Assembly (NCBI RefSeq): GCF_007565055.1
Contig: NC_044566.1
Coordinates: 96,735,797 to 96,799,796, forward strand
Length of the DNA: 64,000 bases
DNA from: Rhinopithecus roxellana
Taxonomy: Eukaryota > Chordata > Mammalia > Primates > Cercopithecidae
Reading direction: 5' to 3'
Position 1 is the first letter of the stretch, and each line of letters begins with the position of its first letter. The position numbers and the translations under genes were made by a program. Shown piece by piece: positions 22,690 through 35,590 of the stretch. The notes under the pieces are model-generated. The model worked only from the letters and a program-made list of their open reading frames with translations. It did not search any database and was not told the DNA's origin.

Positions 22690-24290
22690 GTTACTTAGTT
22701 GATATGTAAAATTAATGCAGTGCATCTGGGTCAGCTAGTGAGTTAGAAGAAAATAGTAAAATAGAATTTTGGAGTTGGAGGGGGATGTATGGATTGTACC
22801 CCTTGTTTTATAGATATTGATCATGAGGCACAAGGGAGGGACAGAGGGGTCAGAGAGGAGGGAAGTCAGAACTCCTTGTTCTCTGATGTATAGTGACCTG
22901 TCTGTGATGCCTGCAGACTTACGGTTTTTATACCACTCAAGACCCTCATGGCATTTTCCTAGTCCTTATCCCATGGCAAACATCTAATGACTAAAGAAAG
23001 CTACTCAAGCTTTTTGCAGAAGATGGAAATGAAAAAGAACAAGAGAGTGTTCCTGCAAGCCCATTGGAGGGATGACTTGAAGGTCCTCAAGATCTGCTCT
23101 TGCTTGGAACTACAGGAAGAGACAGGGACAAAGATTTGAGGAATGCCACATGAAGGAGAAATCTGATGAAATCACAGAGAATGGGAAATCCCACAAGCCA
23201 AGATAACCATAAGTAGCAGATATTAATAGGTAAAGCTGGAAAAGACTTGAAGTTTGCAAAAGACACAAAATAAAACTATAAAAAAGACATTAAAAATAAC
23301 TTCAAAATATTAGTATTATAAAAATGTCCCAATTATTGATTGTCAATTAGGTTGAATTATCTTCCTAATGTATTTAACCCTCTTTTCAGTTCTTTATTAC
23401 CAAATCAATATAAACAAACAAAAATACTATTAAGATTAAAGCAATAATATAATAATATAAGACATTTGACAGGATAGTTAACTGTACAATAGATTAATAA
23501 GCATTAAGACAGGCACTCTCTTTCTGGAGAGACAGAGATTACACTGGTCTAGTCAAGGTGTTTATCTGCTTTGGGGGCAAGAAACCAGACCAAATAAGTT
23601 TATAATGCTGCTTCTTACAAAACAATCATTTTGTTCCCCCGAATGCAAAGTATGATTAGCATGGTCAAAACCCTAAAAGGGAAAAGGAAAGCAGATTTAA
23701 ACTCACATCATGACAAAATAAGATAATTGCAACTTGGAAGTTGTGATAGTCGGACACAGTAGTGCTTTTCATGTCGATATCTGTGTGTCAGGCACACCAC
23801 GATTTGTATACCCCTGGGATTACATCGGGAAAAACCCAGCCACTTATTTCAATCAAATTGATGAGAGCAGACATGATTGAAATAAGCAGAGAATGCTTGA
23901 GGAAAAATTTGCTTAAACACGCACAGCTTCACATAAAACAGTCCTCTTACATCTCCTTAAGTCACATATTTGTTAACAACATGAAACAAATCCTAACAGT
24001 CCCATTTTCAAATTGGTGGGGAATACAAGTAATGACACACAGAAAATGGAAAGCTTACGCTTCAGAAAGCTTCATTCTGTTAGATTTCTAAATTACTTAA
24101 GTAACAATCACATTTATACTCCTCACTCTTTTTATCTTAATAAAAATGATACATCACCAAAATCCTTTTTAACAACATCATTTTAAAAAATACGTATATA
24201 GTCCTATTCAATTTATGTAGCACTATGCATGGTCTCCAAATATTGGAATATTTAAAGATCATGTACTTCAATTTCAGGAAGGCAGGGCCT
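22690..24290. other. Mostly unclassified interval
   Basis: A weak reverse MIR-like block is at about 22795-22900. The rest is AT-rich. A 109-codon frame (23762-24091) is the longest open stretch; it has no recognisable domain and no supporting splice or promoter signal. Confidence 0.4.
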
Positions 24291-24292
24291 TT

Positions 24293-24690
24293 AGTAAGTT
24301 GAATGGTGGCCCTCAAATGATGTGTCCACACCCTAATGCTCAGGGATATGTGACTGTGACCTTATTTGGAAAAAGGGTGTTTACAGACATAACCAAGGAT
24401 CTCAAGATGATAGCATCCTGGATTATCCAAGTGGGATTTAAATCCCATGACAAGTGTCCTTATAAGAGACGTACAAAGGAGAGACACAGAAAGAAGAGAA
24501 GGCCATGTGAAGATGGAAGCAGGGATGAAAGTGATGCAGCAGCCACAAGCCAAGGAAGGCCTGGAGCCAACAGAAGCTGAAAGAGGCATGGAAGGATTTG
24601 CCCCTGGAGCCTTCAGAAGGAGCATGGTCCTGCCAACACCTTGATTTTGAATTTGTGGTCTCTGAAACTGTAAGAGAAAAAAATTTCTCT
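24293..24690 (+). mobile_element. MLT1-type MaLR LTR
   Basis: Plus-strand MLT1: 'ttgaatggtggccctcaaat' (24299), 'gtgaccttatttggaaaaag' (24356), 'gtgtccttataagagacg' (24456) and 'caacaccttgattttgaatt' (24635) are in consensus order. The frames on both strands here are by-products. Confidence 0.85.
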
Positions 24691-24825
24691 TCGACCTAAG
24701 AACAAAAGGGTAAGTTCAATAAGAGATAGCAATTTTTAAAAATCCAAATTCTAAAAGAGTGCAATGAACGAAATTGTAAAATGCAATAGAGGGCACAGTA
24801 GCAGAACTGATCAAGCAAAATAATC

Positions 24826-26300
24826 TGAACTCTTCAATAAATACTGCTGGGGAAACTGGCTACCCATATGGATAAAATGCAAAAACAAAAAATGGATCTT
24901 TATCTCACATGAAAAAAAATGAAATTGGATCCTTCTCTTACACTATACACAAAAATCAACTCAAAATTAATTAAAGGCTTAAACATAAGACCTAAATCCA
25001 TAAAATTCCTAGAAGAAAACATAAGAAAAGCTCTATGACATTGGTATGGACAATAAATTTTTTTATTTGATATGACACCAAAAACACAGGCAACAAAAGC
25101 AAAAAGAAACAAATGGGACTACATCATACTAAAAATTTCCTATACAGCATATGAAACCATCAACAAAATAAAAAGAGAACCCAAGGAATAGAAGAAAATA
25201 CTTCCAAACCATATATCTGATAAGTAATTAGTATCCAAAATATACAAGGAATTCATATACTCAACAGTAAGAAAACAAAAAAAACCCTACTATAAAATGG
25301 GCAAAGGAACTAAATAGACATTTTAGAAAACATACAAATGGCCAACAGGTATGCAAAAAATGTTCAACATCAGTAGTCATCAGAGAAATTCAAATCAAGA
25401 TCATAATGGGATATCACTTCATACCTGCTAGGATGCCTATTATCAAAATGTCAAACGATAACAAGTGCTGACAAGAATGAGGAGAAGAGGTAACCCTGAT
25501 ATATTGTTGGCAGCAACAGAAAATGATACAGCCGTTATGTAAAACAATTTGGAGGTTCTTCAAAAAATTAAAAATAGAACTACCATGTAATCCAGCAATC
25601 CCACTCCTGGATACATATCCAGAGGAAATAAGATCACTCTCTTGAAGAGAAGTGCATTCTCATGTTTACTGCAGCATTATTTACAACAGCCAAGATATGA
25701 AAACAACCTAAGTGTCCACGAACAGAGGAATGGATAAAGAAAACCCATAAGCATATAAACAGATAGAATACATATATATGCAATAGAATACTACTAATCC
25801 TTCAAAAACCTAAGTAGGGAATCCTGCCATTTGCAACGATATGGATAAACCTGGCAGATATTATGCTAAAAATAAGCCAGATACAAAAAACAAACACTGA
25901 ATGATCTGACTTACATGTGGTATCTAAAAAGTCAAACTTACAGAAACAGAGAGCAGAACAATGGTTTCCAGGGGCTGGGAGTTGGGGAAATGGAAAGATG
26001 TTAGTTAAAAAGTACTTACTTGCAGCTATAAGATGAATAAGTTTTGGAGACCTAATGTACAGCATAGAGATTACAGCTAAAAATTAGGTATTGTATACCT
26101 GAAATTTGCTAAGAGAGATCTTAAGTAGTCTCATCACACACACACACACACGTAACTATGTGAGGTGGATAGGTTGATTAGCTTGATTGTGGTAATCAAG
26201 TCACATTGTACATGTATATCAAAACATCACATTGTACACCTTAAATATACACAATTTTTATTTGTCAATTTTACTTCAAGAAAGCTATAAAAATTTCTAA
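24826..26300 (+). mobile_element. L1 3' end (ORF2 remnant and 3' UTR)
   Basis: Old plus-strand L1. The ORF2 C-terminal coding remnant includes 'aaaacacaggcaacaaaagc' (25080), 'aaaatgggcaaaggaact' (25294) and 'aatggataaagaaaaccc' (25729). The 3' UTR ends near 26300. Frame breaks are throughout, so it is not coding. A separate L1-like block at 24712-24822 may be an upstream piece joined by an internal deletion. Confidence 0.8.
26131..26151. repeat. (CA)n microsatellite
   Basis: About ten CA units inside the L1 3' UTR. Confidence 0.9.
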
Positions 26301-26665
26301 AAAGATATTTAGTAATCAGGTAAATGCAAATTAAGACCACCATGAAATACCAATTCATATATATATGAGATTGCCAAAAATGTTAAAGGTTGATAATGTC
26401 ATGTGTTCACAATATGGAGTAGAGTAACATATAACCCAACATCCATTAACAAGATGACTCAATCAAATTATGCTATGTTCACACAAACTGAATTTTATAT
26501 AGCGATCAAAATGAAATATAGCTACATAGCATTAATGACTCAGAAATAATTTCAAGTGAAAAACAGCTAATTGTGTAAAATAACATAAAGCATAATATTA
26601 TTTATATGATGCTCAAAATCCAGCAAAACCAAACAATATATTGTTTAGTAATACAGGCATAGAGT
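26301..26665. other. No recognisable feature
   Basis: AT-rich. It resembles degraded L1-type sequence in composition ('caaattaagaccaccatgaa', 26328), but no boundary can be drawn. Confidence 0.4.
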
Positions 26666-26677
26666 AATAATCGATTT

Positions 26678-26967
26678 TCATTTTTATTTGTATTTTTTTG
26701 ATACAGTGTCTTGCTCCGTCACCCAGGCTGGAGCGCAATGGTGTGATCTCGGCTCACTGCAACCTCCACTTCCAGGGGTTTAAGTGATTCTCCTGCCCCA
26801 GCCTCCCGAGTAGCCTAACACTGCACCCAGCTAATTTTTGTATTTTTAGTAGAGACAGAGTTTTGCCATATTGGCCAGGCTGGTCTCGAACTCCTGATCT
26901 CAGGTGATCTGCCTGCTTCAGCATCCCAAATTGCTGGGATTACAGGCATGAGTCACTGCGCCTGGCC
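26678..26967 (-). mobile_element. AluS-type element with internal deletion
   Basis: Reverse-oriented Alu flanked by a 12-bp target duplication (aataatcgattt at 26666-26677; aataatggattt at 26968-26979). About 20-30 bp are missing after 'cgagtagc' (26807), where the 'tgggattacaggc' block should follow. Confidence 0.9.
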
Positions 26968-27351
26968 AATAATGGATTTGTTAAAATGGGAGTGATGAAG
27001 ACAAAATCTATAACACTGATTACCCTTGAGAGGGTCTGGAGACATGACCTTTTAGAGGAACACATCAGGAAGTTCAATAGTGATGGTACTCTAGTTCTTA
27101 AGCTAGATAATGTGTTAATGGGTTTCCATATTATTGTTATGCTTCATAACTTACATATATGTTACAGAAATTTTTTACATAAAAATGTTGGCATACAAAA
27201 TATTAGAAATTTTTTAAAGAAAAATAAGGAATCAACAAATGAACTGACAAAAACTTCACTGTTCTGAAGGGAGAGAGAAAAGTTGCACATAAACAATTCT
27301 GAAACACTGCAGCTGAAAATAACTTCAGCTACAGAAAATAACTTCAGCTAG

Positions 27352-27560
27352 TTTTCCACCCTAGCCATATATTAGAATCACTTGGGGTCATTGGAATTTT
27401 TTAAAAGAGCAGTGCCTAGACCCCACCTGAGACCGAATAAATCGAAATTTATTGGACTGACAACTAGTCATAAGTTTGTTTATTCTCTTTTGTTTTTGCT
27501 TTTACCATTGCCAGATGGTCCTAATATGCAGCCAGGGTTACAAATCATTGATTTAGACCA
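27352..27560 (+). mobile_element. MER5A hAT-Charlie element, interrupted
   Basis: Two MER5A halves: 'tattagaatcacttgggg' (27370) and 'tcctaatatgcagccagggt' (27520). Between them about 80 bp (from 27440) does not fit the MER5A consensus, suggesting a small insertion or local divergence. Confidence 0.65.
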
Positions 27561-30500
27561 AGCCTCCTATTTTATGTTGGGAAACTGGGGGAGAAGTGAC
27601 TTGCTCTATTAGTGGAAAATTCAGGCTTCAAGCCATCCACTAAATCATCAATATAATTAGACCGTCAGGAATTTCACCCAGTTTCTACTAAAACTTAAAA
27701 AAATGGTTGAAAGAACATAGCCTTTAAAAAAGTTCTGAAAACAGTCACCGATGGTGACCTTGATACGTGCTTTCTCGGACAATATCACGTCATCATTGAT
27801 ATATTGTTAGTGTATTAGTTAATAACCCTAGTGCTAGTAGGGTTATAGAATAAAAGTGGAATCATATATTTAGGCCAGAGGTTATTAGGAGAGCTGAAAG
27901 AGCTCCTGTTAGTGGTCATGGGCTAGGTTTAACTATGTGATAGGGGTGGGTTTGGTGTGTCATTAAGTATTATCATGTAAATAAAGGCTTACTAAGAGTG
28001 TAAAAACGTAGGCCTGGATTAGGGCATTCCAAATTTTCTCCAGGTGAATAGTACATAAAGCCTCACCATTTTTCCCTCTCTTTCTTCAGAGGAGGAAAAA
28101 CTCACCCTGCTTTATACCTTCTTCTCCACTTTGTACTGACTGATGTGCAGTAAAGCCCAAGAAATCACCCCGAAGAGGTGTCCACCATCCTCATCCTTGT
28201 GCTCATCAGTCTTGTTGTGCGTCTGCTACTCAGATGACAGAGGCCAGTGAGGTGCTAACAAACGTGCAGGGCTTGCTGGAAGTTCTGCACATTTGTATGA
28301 AAAATACCACTTGCAGCATCTTCTTTCTCTAGGCTTTGCCTGGAAAGATTTCAGTGGCAGCTCAAAACATGGTGATATCGTGGGATCCCCAATAATACTT
28401 ACACGGTGTCATCAGACAGCTGTGAACAATACCTAAGGCAACTGGGTCCTTTAAGGCATCTGCATTCTGCTTCACTAAGCAGAAAACTGGGGAAAGAGGG
28501 GGTGATCCTTTGATTCGATAACCAAGTATCCGTCTGCATACTCTCCTGCAGTTGGTTCCAAAGGAGTATCTCCCAGTCGCTGCTTGGTGGCTTTGCTCCA
28601 AGCAGTGTCTGCCCCTCTCTTTAATATGCTGCAAGAGGGCGTGCCCCATTAATGGAGGATTTGGTTTTTGCTCTAGAGGCAGGGATGAACCTACGGAAAT
28701 GCACTGGGCTCATATCATCCCATCAAGGTTATGGGTACGCAACCTCCCCGCAACTCTCACACCCGTCCTCCCCACCCCCACTACGCCAGTGAGATGTCAT
28801 CTTTCTCTTACAGACTTAATCCTCCTCAGTCCAAACACAGAGTACATTGTGATGGAATTTTATGCCTCTCCTAGACCCCAGTGATAGTAAGATAAATGTT
28901 TCCTGGGGACAAACATGTCCCTTACACTTTGACGTGAAGAAAGAGGGATTAGGAAGTCTGTAAAGACTTTGATTGTTAATTATAATCAACATCGGCATGT
29001 GTCAGCAGTTCCCATAGTCCCACTCTTGAGTCATTACCCAACTTTTCCAATATCATAACTAACTTACTCCAACTGAATCTCCTTTCCTTTCCCTTATGAA
29101 TCCACAGTATTCTGTCTAAACTCAAAAAGAAGAGAAAGAGGAAAAATGGATGGAATGATTTCTAACAGAGACAAATTCTAAATAATTGATAGTTGACTAA
29201 GGAGAGAAAATACATAACTGACAAAAATCGAATTTTTACTCAGTTGTATTACGCTTCTGTTAAAAATGAAGAATTATGCTGTAGATACTGAATTATACCA
29301 TGTAATTCAAAATGAAGAGGAAAATTATGTTTTTTTTTAAAAAGCTCTGAACATCAGGTTTGCTGGCTAGAGTCTGGATTCATGCTTATGATGCGAGAAG
29401 TCCTTTTTTTCACCGAACAAGTCTACCAGCTGGATTGAAAATATGTCCTCTTCAAATATAGTAAAGCTTAATATAATAGGCATTTATATACAACATGCTT
29501 TGACACAAACCAGCCTTCCTTTTACTACCAAGTTCCTAAAACTTTTGTTATATAATTTACAGGTATCCTATCTTCAGTCCAACTAGGGTGCTCCTATGAC
29601 TGCCAGCCCCTTCCTTTCGGATGGGTAATAGGTTTCAACCTGCAAGCATAGAATAAGAACCTAGAGTTACTGAACTATTATGCAATAATATTATGCAACA
29701 ACGGGAGAGGGAAAGTCACAGGGTCTGAGAAAAGCAATAAAGGATGTTACCAGCAATGCTGGGCTCTGTGGGGTAGAGGCAAAGAAACCACAAGGAACCT
29801 TGAGCAAAAACATGTGGGGAGTCCTGGAGTTTTGGGGGTGAAATATTGTGCTCTGTGCACTCTTTCTTTGACTTAGTACATTTACAAAAGGAAAAAACCA
29901 TAAACATCATGCAATGCATTTCCATTGAGCTATCTAAAGAAACTTGTTGAAAGAACGCTGCTCAGTGTGGATGTAAAGTTAGAACAGTCACCAAGGGAAA
30001 GAAAGGGGAGGAGTGGGCAGCTGGCAAATAGATTAGGTTACAAAACCTACTGGGTCTCAAGACAAGCTCTTCCACTTGGGTTGAATAAGACCCGCTTACT
30101 TCCTTCACTGTTGCTTCAATGTAACTGGGGTCTAGAATAGTCTTGAGTTCTTTGCACCAGCAATAATAATGGGTAACATATTTTTCTTCTTTACATTTTG
30201 CAAAGAGCTTCAAGGTTAACTCATTTACATCCCTTTCACTTCCATCATTGTTAACATCTAAGAAGTGGAACTGTCCTAAGAACACAAGGAAGAGCCAATA
30301 CAATCTGCGAAGCAGGAGATTAGGCATGAATCCAGGAAAGAAAGCATAGTAAGGGTATACCGATGTCATAGTCAACAGCTATGATTTGAGGAAGCTGTGG
30401 ATCAATATTTAGTTAAAACACACTAAATACAGAGAACAAAACCCATAGACATTAGATTTGAAAGAGGCAGTGCAAAAATAATTTGAACCTTATTATTCTG

Positions 30501-30768
30501 AAATTAAAATATTTTAAAATGCAAATCCTTTTTATCATTCATTTTTCAATATTGTTTTTATAATGTCACCATTGTCTAGAAATATAATTTCAGGGTTATA
30601 TAAAATTTTACCATAAAGAATAAAGGTATGTGTCTTATATCAGTTTTCCTTTTACAAAAACCATGCTAAATATTGTTTTTAATCTATTTTGGCATCTTCC
30701 TTTATACAAGAGAAAAATGCAAATCATAACTATTCATGGCTCAGTTTAGCAATTTATTCCTTAGAGAC
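27561..30768. other. Long repeat-poor interval, no gene recognised
   Basis: About 3.2 kb without a recognisable mobile element, apart from a possible degraded MIR near 30170-30230. A moderately GC-rich block (about 28080-28900) contains several unconnected frames, the longest being 110 codons (28552-28884). A minus-strand frame of 137 codons lies at 29962-30375. Neither shows a recognisable domain. No polyadenylated pseudogene structure is seen. Confidence 0.45.
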
Positions 30769-31125
30769 CATATTAGTCTGTTCTCAGGCTGATAATAAAG
30801 ACATACCCAAGACTGGGTAACTTATAAAGAAAAAGAGGTTTAATGGACTCACAGTCCCACATGGCTACGGAGGCCTCACAATCATGGCAGAAGGCAAAGG
30901 AGGGACAAAGGCACATCTTACCTGGTGGGAGGCAAGAGAGCATGTGCAGGGGAACTCTCATTTATAAAACCATCAGGTCTTGCGAGGCTTATTTACTTCC
31001 ATGAGAACACTATGGGGAAAACTGTCCCCATGATTCAATTATCTCTACCTGTCCCCACCCTTGACACATGGAGATTATTACAATTCAAGGTGAGATTTGA
31101 GTGTGGACACAGCCAAACCCTATCA

Positions 31126-31126
<1 letters not shown>
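30769..31126 (-). mobile_element. MaLR LTR (MSTA-like), nearly complete
   Basis: Reverse-oriented: starts 'accatattagtctgttctca' (30768), contains 'gaggtttaatggactcacag' (30836) and 'cctcacaatcatggcagaag' (30874), ends 'agccaaaccctatca' (31111-31125). Solitary LTR. Confidence 0.88.

Positions 31127-31131
<5 letters not shown>

Positions 31132-31158
<27 letters not shown>
31132..31158. repeat. Oligo-T run
   Basis: About 26 consecutive T between the MaLR LTR and the MER5A element. Confidence 0.9.
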
Positions 31159-31161
<3 letters not shown>

Positions 31162-31162
<1 letters not shown>

Positions 31163-31326
31163 CAATGGTTCTTGGGCTACCCACACCAGAATCATCTGGA
31201 GGTACTGTGCCTGGGTCTTACCTCTAGAATTCTGATGTAATGGCTCTGGGGTGCATCTTAGACACGGGGATTTTTAGAAACACCCTAGATGATTCTGATG
31301 TGCACCCAAAATTGAGAACCACCAGC
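31162..31326 (+). mobile_element. MER5A hAT-Charlie element
   Basis: Terminal repeat-like 'gcaatggttcttggg' at the left and 'ttgagaaccaccag' (31311) at the right, with 'ctctggggtgcatcttagac' in the middle, in consensus order. Confidence 0.75.
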
Positions 31327-31407
31327 CTAGACTCACTAAAGAAGGATTTCTGTGCACGGGCCTTGAACTCCAGGGCCTTTCATGATCCCTAGATGATTTT
31401 TGCACAT

Positions 31408-31410
<3 letters not shown>

Positions 31411-31440
<30 letters not shown>

Positions 31441-31693
31441 GACTAGGTCTTGCTATGTCACCCAGGCTGCAGTGCAGTGGCACAATCTCGGTTCACTGCA
31501 ACCTCCCTGCCTCAGCCTCCCGAGTAGCTGGGATCATAGGCGCATGCCACCACGCCCGGCTAATTTTTATATTAGTGGAGACAGGGTTTCACCATGTTGG
31601 CCAGGCTGGTCTTGAACTCCTGACCTTGGGTGATTCACCTGACTCAGCCTCCCAGAGTGCTGGGATTACAGGCGTGAGCCACCACATCCAGCC
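31411..31693 (-). mobile_element. AluS-type element with (TTTA)n tail
   Basis: Reverse-oriented Alu; its tail is a (TTTA)n run at 31411-31440. The flanks 'gatttttgcacatatt' (31395-31410) and 'gattcttatacatatt' (31695-31710) are the target duplication with three differences. About 20 bp are missing after 'gcaacctcc' (31500). Confidence 0.9.
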
Positions 31694-31879
31694 AGATTCT
31701 TATACATATTAAATTATAAGAAAATGAAAAAATTTAATTTACATACATATGAAAATAATTCAAAGATATTCAAGTGTGTAAAAAATTCAGCATCTTCTAA
31801 TCCTTTAGTCACCTCCCTAGGGAAGGAGTAGGACTAATTCAGAAGTAGATATGATCATTATAAATACCTCTGTAAAGTG

Positions 31880-32070
31880 CCTTAAAGTTTCTAAGGTTTT
31901 CTCTGTAATTTATGTCATTTAATATGACAACAAGCTTATGGAGTAGTCTCACTATAATTCTTATTTTTAAATATTAGCAAATTTGGGTTCAGGGCTTTTG
32001 ACTTACTCAAGTGAATTAGCTAGTAAGTGGTGAAATTGTAACACAAAAATCTCGACATTTTTCCTGGAAA
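31880..32070 (-). mobile_element. MIR SINE fragment
   Basis: Reverse-oriented, diverged: 'tatgtcatttaatatgacaa' (31911) and 'gacttactcaagtgaattag' (32000) in MIR order. Confidence 0.55.
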
Positions 32071-33084
32071 ATATATTATTTCCCTAATATGCATTATGAC
32101 TATGTTTCCTGAAGAAAATATAGTTCCTAGTCTGATAAACTTGAAAATATTCATACTTCATACTCATGGCCTCTCTTGAATCTTTCTATTTAGGTAGTCA
32201 CAAATAACAATGTTAGAAAAAACTTTTATTAACATTTACTTAATGCATACTATGTGTTACAGTTGGCACAAGAGTTTTCACAAAGAAGAATCATAGAATA
32301 TAACTAGAATAGTATAACGAGTATGATTTTCAACTCCTTGTTATTAATCTTTTACTTTTACCTATAACGTCCCAGTGCCTAGGATGGAGCAGAAAAAAAA
32401 AGAGAAAAAATATGATAAATACTTGTTAAATGTGGTTGATTGAGACTAATACTTTTTACCCCTACCTCATGTCCTGCCAATGCCAGTGTGGCAGACTGGC
32501 ATAGAAAATTGAAAAATAACACTATAAGAATATTCACAAACACAAAACATATGCTTTTAGTTAAACCACACCCAGAATCCCCACATTTAGTGCCTCATTT
32601 CACGTTCTGAAAATAAGCGTGTTAGGGAGGAACATCTGAGAGTCCAGTGAGGGGCGTTCCTCCTCCCAGATCTGGCAAACTACATCTAAAACATCTCTGC
32701 CCAGGCTTCTGTCAGTTCATACCTGGACATTCTGACTTAAAACTTGGACTAAACCTGACCTAGCAAAACAGAACGCCTGGTCCAACCCCACTGGGTCCCA
32801 TTGGAAGGAAAGGAAGAATCTAAGAGTTTGAAGTATGTCTCTTTAAATAAGTACTTAAAATAAAATAAAACAAACATTTTGTATCAGCCCTTGGCAATTC
32901 TGAATTAGACAATGTTTACTATCTAGAAGGGAGACCATGAATGAATTTTAAAATAAATTGAGATAATCTGTTCCTTCATCTTTCAGACAAAGGTCTGACA
33001 TAATCCTGTGTAATATGTGAAAGTAGCACAAACAGCCATTGACTTAAAGTCTTAAAATATTTTTCTTCCAATACTATTTCCTCT
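32071..33084. other. No recognisable feature
   Basis: AT-rich with a GC-richer block at 32600-32820. No gene or element recognised. Confidence 0.4.
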
Positions 33085-33775
33085 TACATTTTTATTGTGG
33101 TAAAACATACATAACACAAAATTTGAGATTTTAATTATTTTTAAGTGTACACTTCAGTGGCATTAAGTACATTCACAACATTATGCAACCATCACCACTA
33201 TCCATTTCCTGAACTTGTTCACCATCCCAAACAGAAACTCTGTACTCATTAAACCATCACTCTCAGCTCCTCCCTCCTCCAGCCCCTTGTAACTTCCATT
33301 CTACTTTTTGTCTCTATGAACTTGACGACTCTAAGTACCTCATAATAGTGGAATCATACAATACTTGTTCTTTGGTGTCTGGCTTGTTTTACCTAGCATA
33401 ATGTTTTCTAGGTGCATCCCTGTTACAACATGCATCAGATTTTATTTCTTTATAATAAAAGGCTGAATAATAGTCCATTGTAGGTACATGCTGTGCCATA
33501 CTTTGTCTATCCATTCATGTGTTGTGGACATTTAGAGTGTTTTCACCTTTTGGCTATTATCAATAATGCTGCTATGAACATGGGTGTACAAGTATCTGTT
33601 TGAGTCCCTGAATTTGCCAGATCATGTGCTAGTTCTATGTTGAACTTTTTGAGGCATCATCAAACTGTTTTCCACGGTGGTTGCACCATTTTATGTTCCC
33701 ACCAGCAATGCACACGTGTTCCAATTTTTCTGCATACTCACCAACACTCATTATTTACCTTTTTTTTAAGTAATA
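33085..33775 (-). mobile_element. L1 3' fragment
   Basis: Reverse-oriented old L1: 'tattgtggtaaaacatacat' (33093), 'caaccatcaccactatccat' (33186), 'ctgaataatagtccattgta' (33463), 'aatgctgctatgaacatggg' (33566) and 'caccagcaatgcacacgtgt' (33701) are in order. Confidence 0.8.
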
Positions 33776-33946
33776 GGTATCTAATGGGTGTGCTTCCAGT
33801 ATTTTTACAAATTATTTTCTTTCTTCAAGCATGGTAAGTAAAATCAATTTTAGACTCATTCAACTTATCCAATATTTACCAAAACAAACATAAAAAGATT
33901 ATTTTATAAAGGTGTATTTTTCTTTTCTTATATTTTTCATTATTTT

Positions 33947-34267
33947 TTTTTTTATTTTTATTTTATTTTTTTGTTGTTGTTGTTGAGACGGAGTCTCGCT
34001 CTGTCGCCCAGGCTGGAGTGCAGTGGCCCGATCTCAGCTCACTGCAAGCTCCGCCTCCCGGGTTCACGCCATTCTCCTGCCTCAACCTCCCGAGTAGCTG
34101 GGACTACAGGCGCCGCCACCTCGCCCGGCTACTTTTTGGATTTTTTTTTAGTAGAGACGGGGTTTCACTGTGTTAGCCAGGATGGTCTCAATCTCCTGAC
34201 CTCGTGATCTGCCCGTCTCGGCCTCCCAAAGTGCTGGGATTACAGGCTTGAGCCACCGTGCCTGGCC
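33947..34267 (-). mobile_element. Young AluY (Old World monkey type)
   Basis: Reverse-oriented AluY carrying the complements of 'ctcaagcctg' and 'gagacgggc', and the 'gcgaggtgg' change. Flanked by an 18-bp target duplication 'tatatttttcattatttt' (33929-33946 and 34268-34285). Confidence 0.93.
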
Positions 34268-34285
34268 TATATTTTTCATTATTTT

Positions 34286-34865
34286 CTAGTTTTTAAAAAT
34301 AATTCCAACAAGGGAGAGAAATAGTGTTCTCTTTATTCATTTCCAAAAAAAATTAAAATTCATTACATAATATTTATAGAACCCTAAAACTTGTTGAATA
34401 GAATACATACAATTGAAGGAACTTTATTTTGATCTCCCCCTTTCCTTCTCATCTTTTTTTCCTCTCATCTATAACCTGAGGAGTATTATTATAAAAAATA
34501 CCTTACTCTTTTGACTTTTCCATTTTTTCTGAACTTTGTGATGAATGGGTATTTTGTGGTGATGGTCCAAAAAGACTGATTGCTCCTATTGAATACATGT
34601 AACCATACAAGTGTTTATAAAAGATAAGGCTATAGGAGAATATGAAGAAGAATGTAGTATGGATTGGCATAAATACCTTTGGATTTAGCAGTTGGGTTTC
34701 ACTGGGAAATTAGTGGTTTTTGTTATGGTAGAGAAAGTTAGCTGCCTGCCAAAATCCTTTCTCCTCTTCCAATTTCCCCTGTACTTTTGCAGCTATGTGT
34801 GGTCATGCAATTCGTCCCTGTCAATGAAGCCTTAGGAAATGATGTGTGCCATTTCTGGGTCAGTT
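34286..34865. other. No recognisable feature
   Basis: AT-rich, apparently single-copy DNA. No gene-like frame. Confidence 0.4.
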
Positions 34866-35590
34866 TCTTTGCTTTAAACTTTAAATTTTGAAATCACTAT
34901 AGATTCACAGGATATTGCAAAAAATGTACAGGAAGACCCCATAAACCCTTCACCCACTCCTACTGGTGGCATCCTGCATACATATAATGGAATATTAAAA
35001 GCTGAAAATTGACATTTGTACAATCCATAGAATGTATTTAGATCTGCAAGCACTTGTGTGTGTGTGTGTATGGTGTGTGTGAGTGTGTCTGTGTAGTCCT
35101 ATGCAATTTTATCACATGTATAGCTTTGTGTAACTGCCGCCCCAATCAAGACATGGAACTATTCTGTCACCCATGCTACATCTGTATAATCGTTACCTCC
35201 CATCTCCCATCCCTAACCTGTGCCAACCTCTAATCCATGCTCTATTTCTATAATGTTGTAATTTCAATAATGTCTTATAAATAGAATCATGTGGAATAGA
35301 ATCAAATGGAATCACAGTATGCAATCTTTTAGGACTGGCTTTTTCATTCAGCATAATGCCTTTGAAATTCATCAGATTTGTTCCATATATCAATAGTTGC
35401 TTGCTTTTGATTACTGAGTGATATTCCATAGTGTGGCTATATCAGTTTGTTTAACTATTAACCCATTGAAAAGCATCTGGCTTGTGTCCAGGTTTGGGTA
35501 ATAATAAAGCTGCTATGAAAATTCATGTGCAGGTTTCTGCATGAACATGTATGTGTTCATCTCTCTTGAAAAGAGATCCATGAGCTGAGC
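34866..35590 (-). mobile_element. Ancient L1 3' fragment
   Basis: Reverse-oriented L1M-type 3' sequence: 'gattcacaggatattgcaaa' (34903), 'caatcaagacatggaac' (35142), 'gcataatgcctttgaaattc' (35352) and 'tccatagtgtggctatatc' (35426). A short (TG)n stretch at 35056-35094 is embedded. Confidence 0.75.

Noticed and set aside
23762..24091. 109-codon plus-strand frame
   Set aside because: No domain or gene signals; single-copy AT-rich DNA.
28552..28884. 110-codon plus-strand frame in a GC-richer block
   Set aside because: Low-information proline/threonine stretches, no family resemblance, and no supporting gene structure.
29962..30375. 137-codon minus-strand open frame, the longest in the window
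   Set aside because: No recognisable domain, signal, splice context or promoter. A frame of this length is expected by chance in 64 kb searched in six frames.
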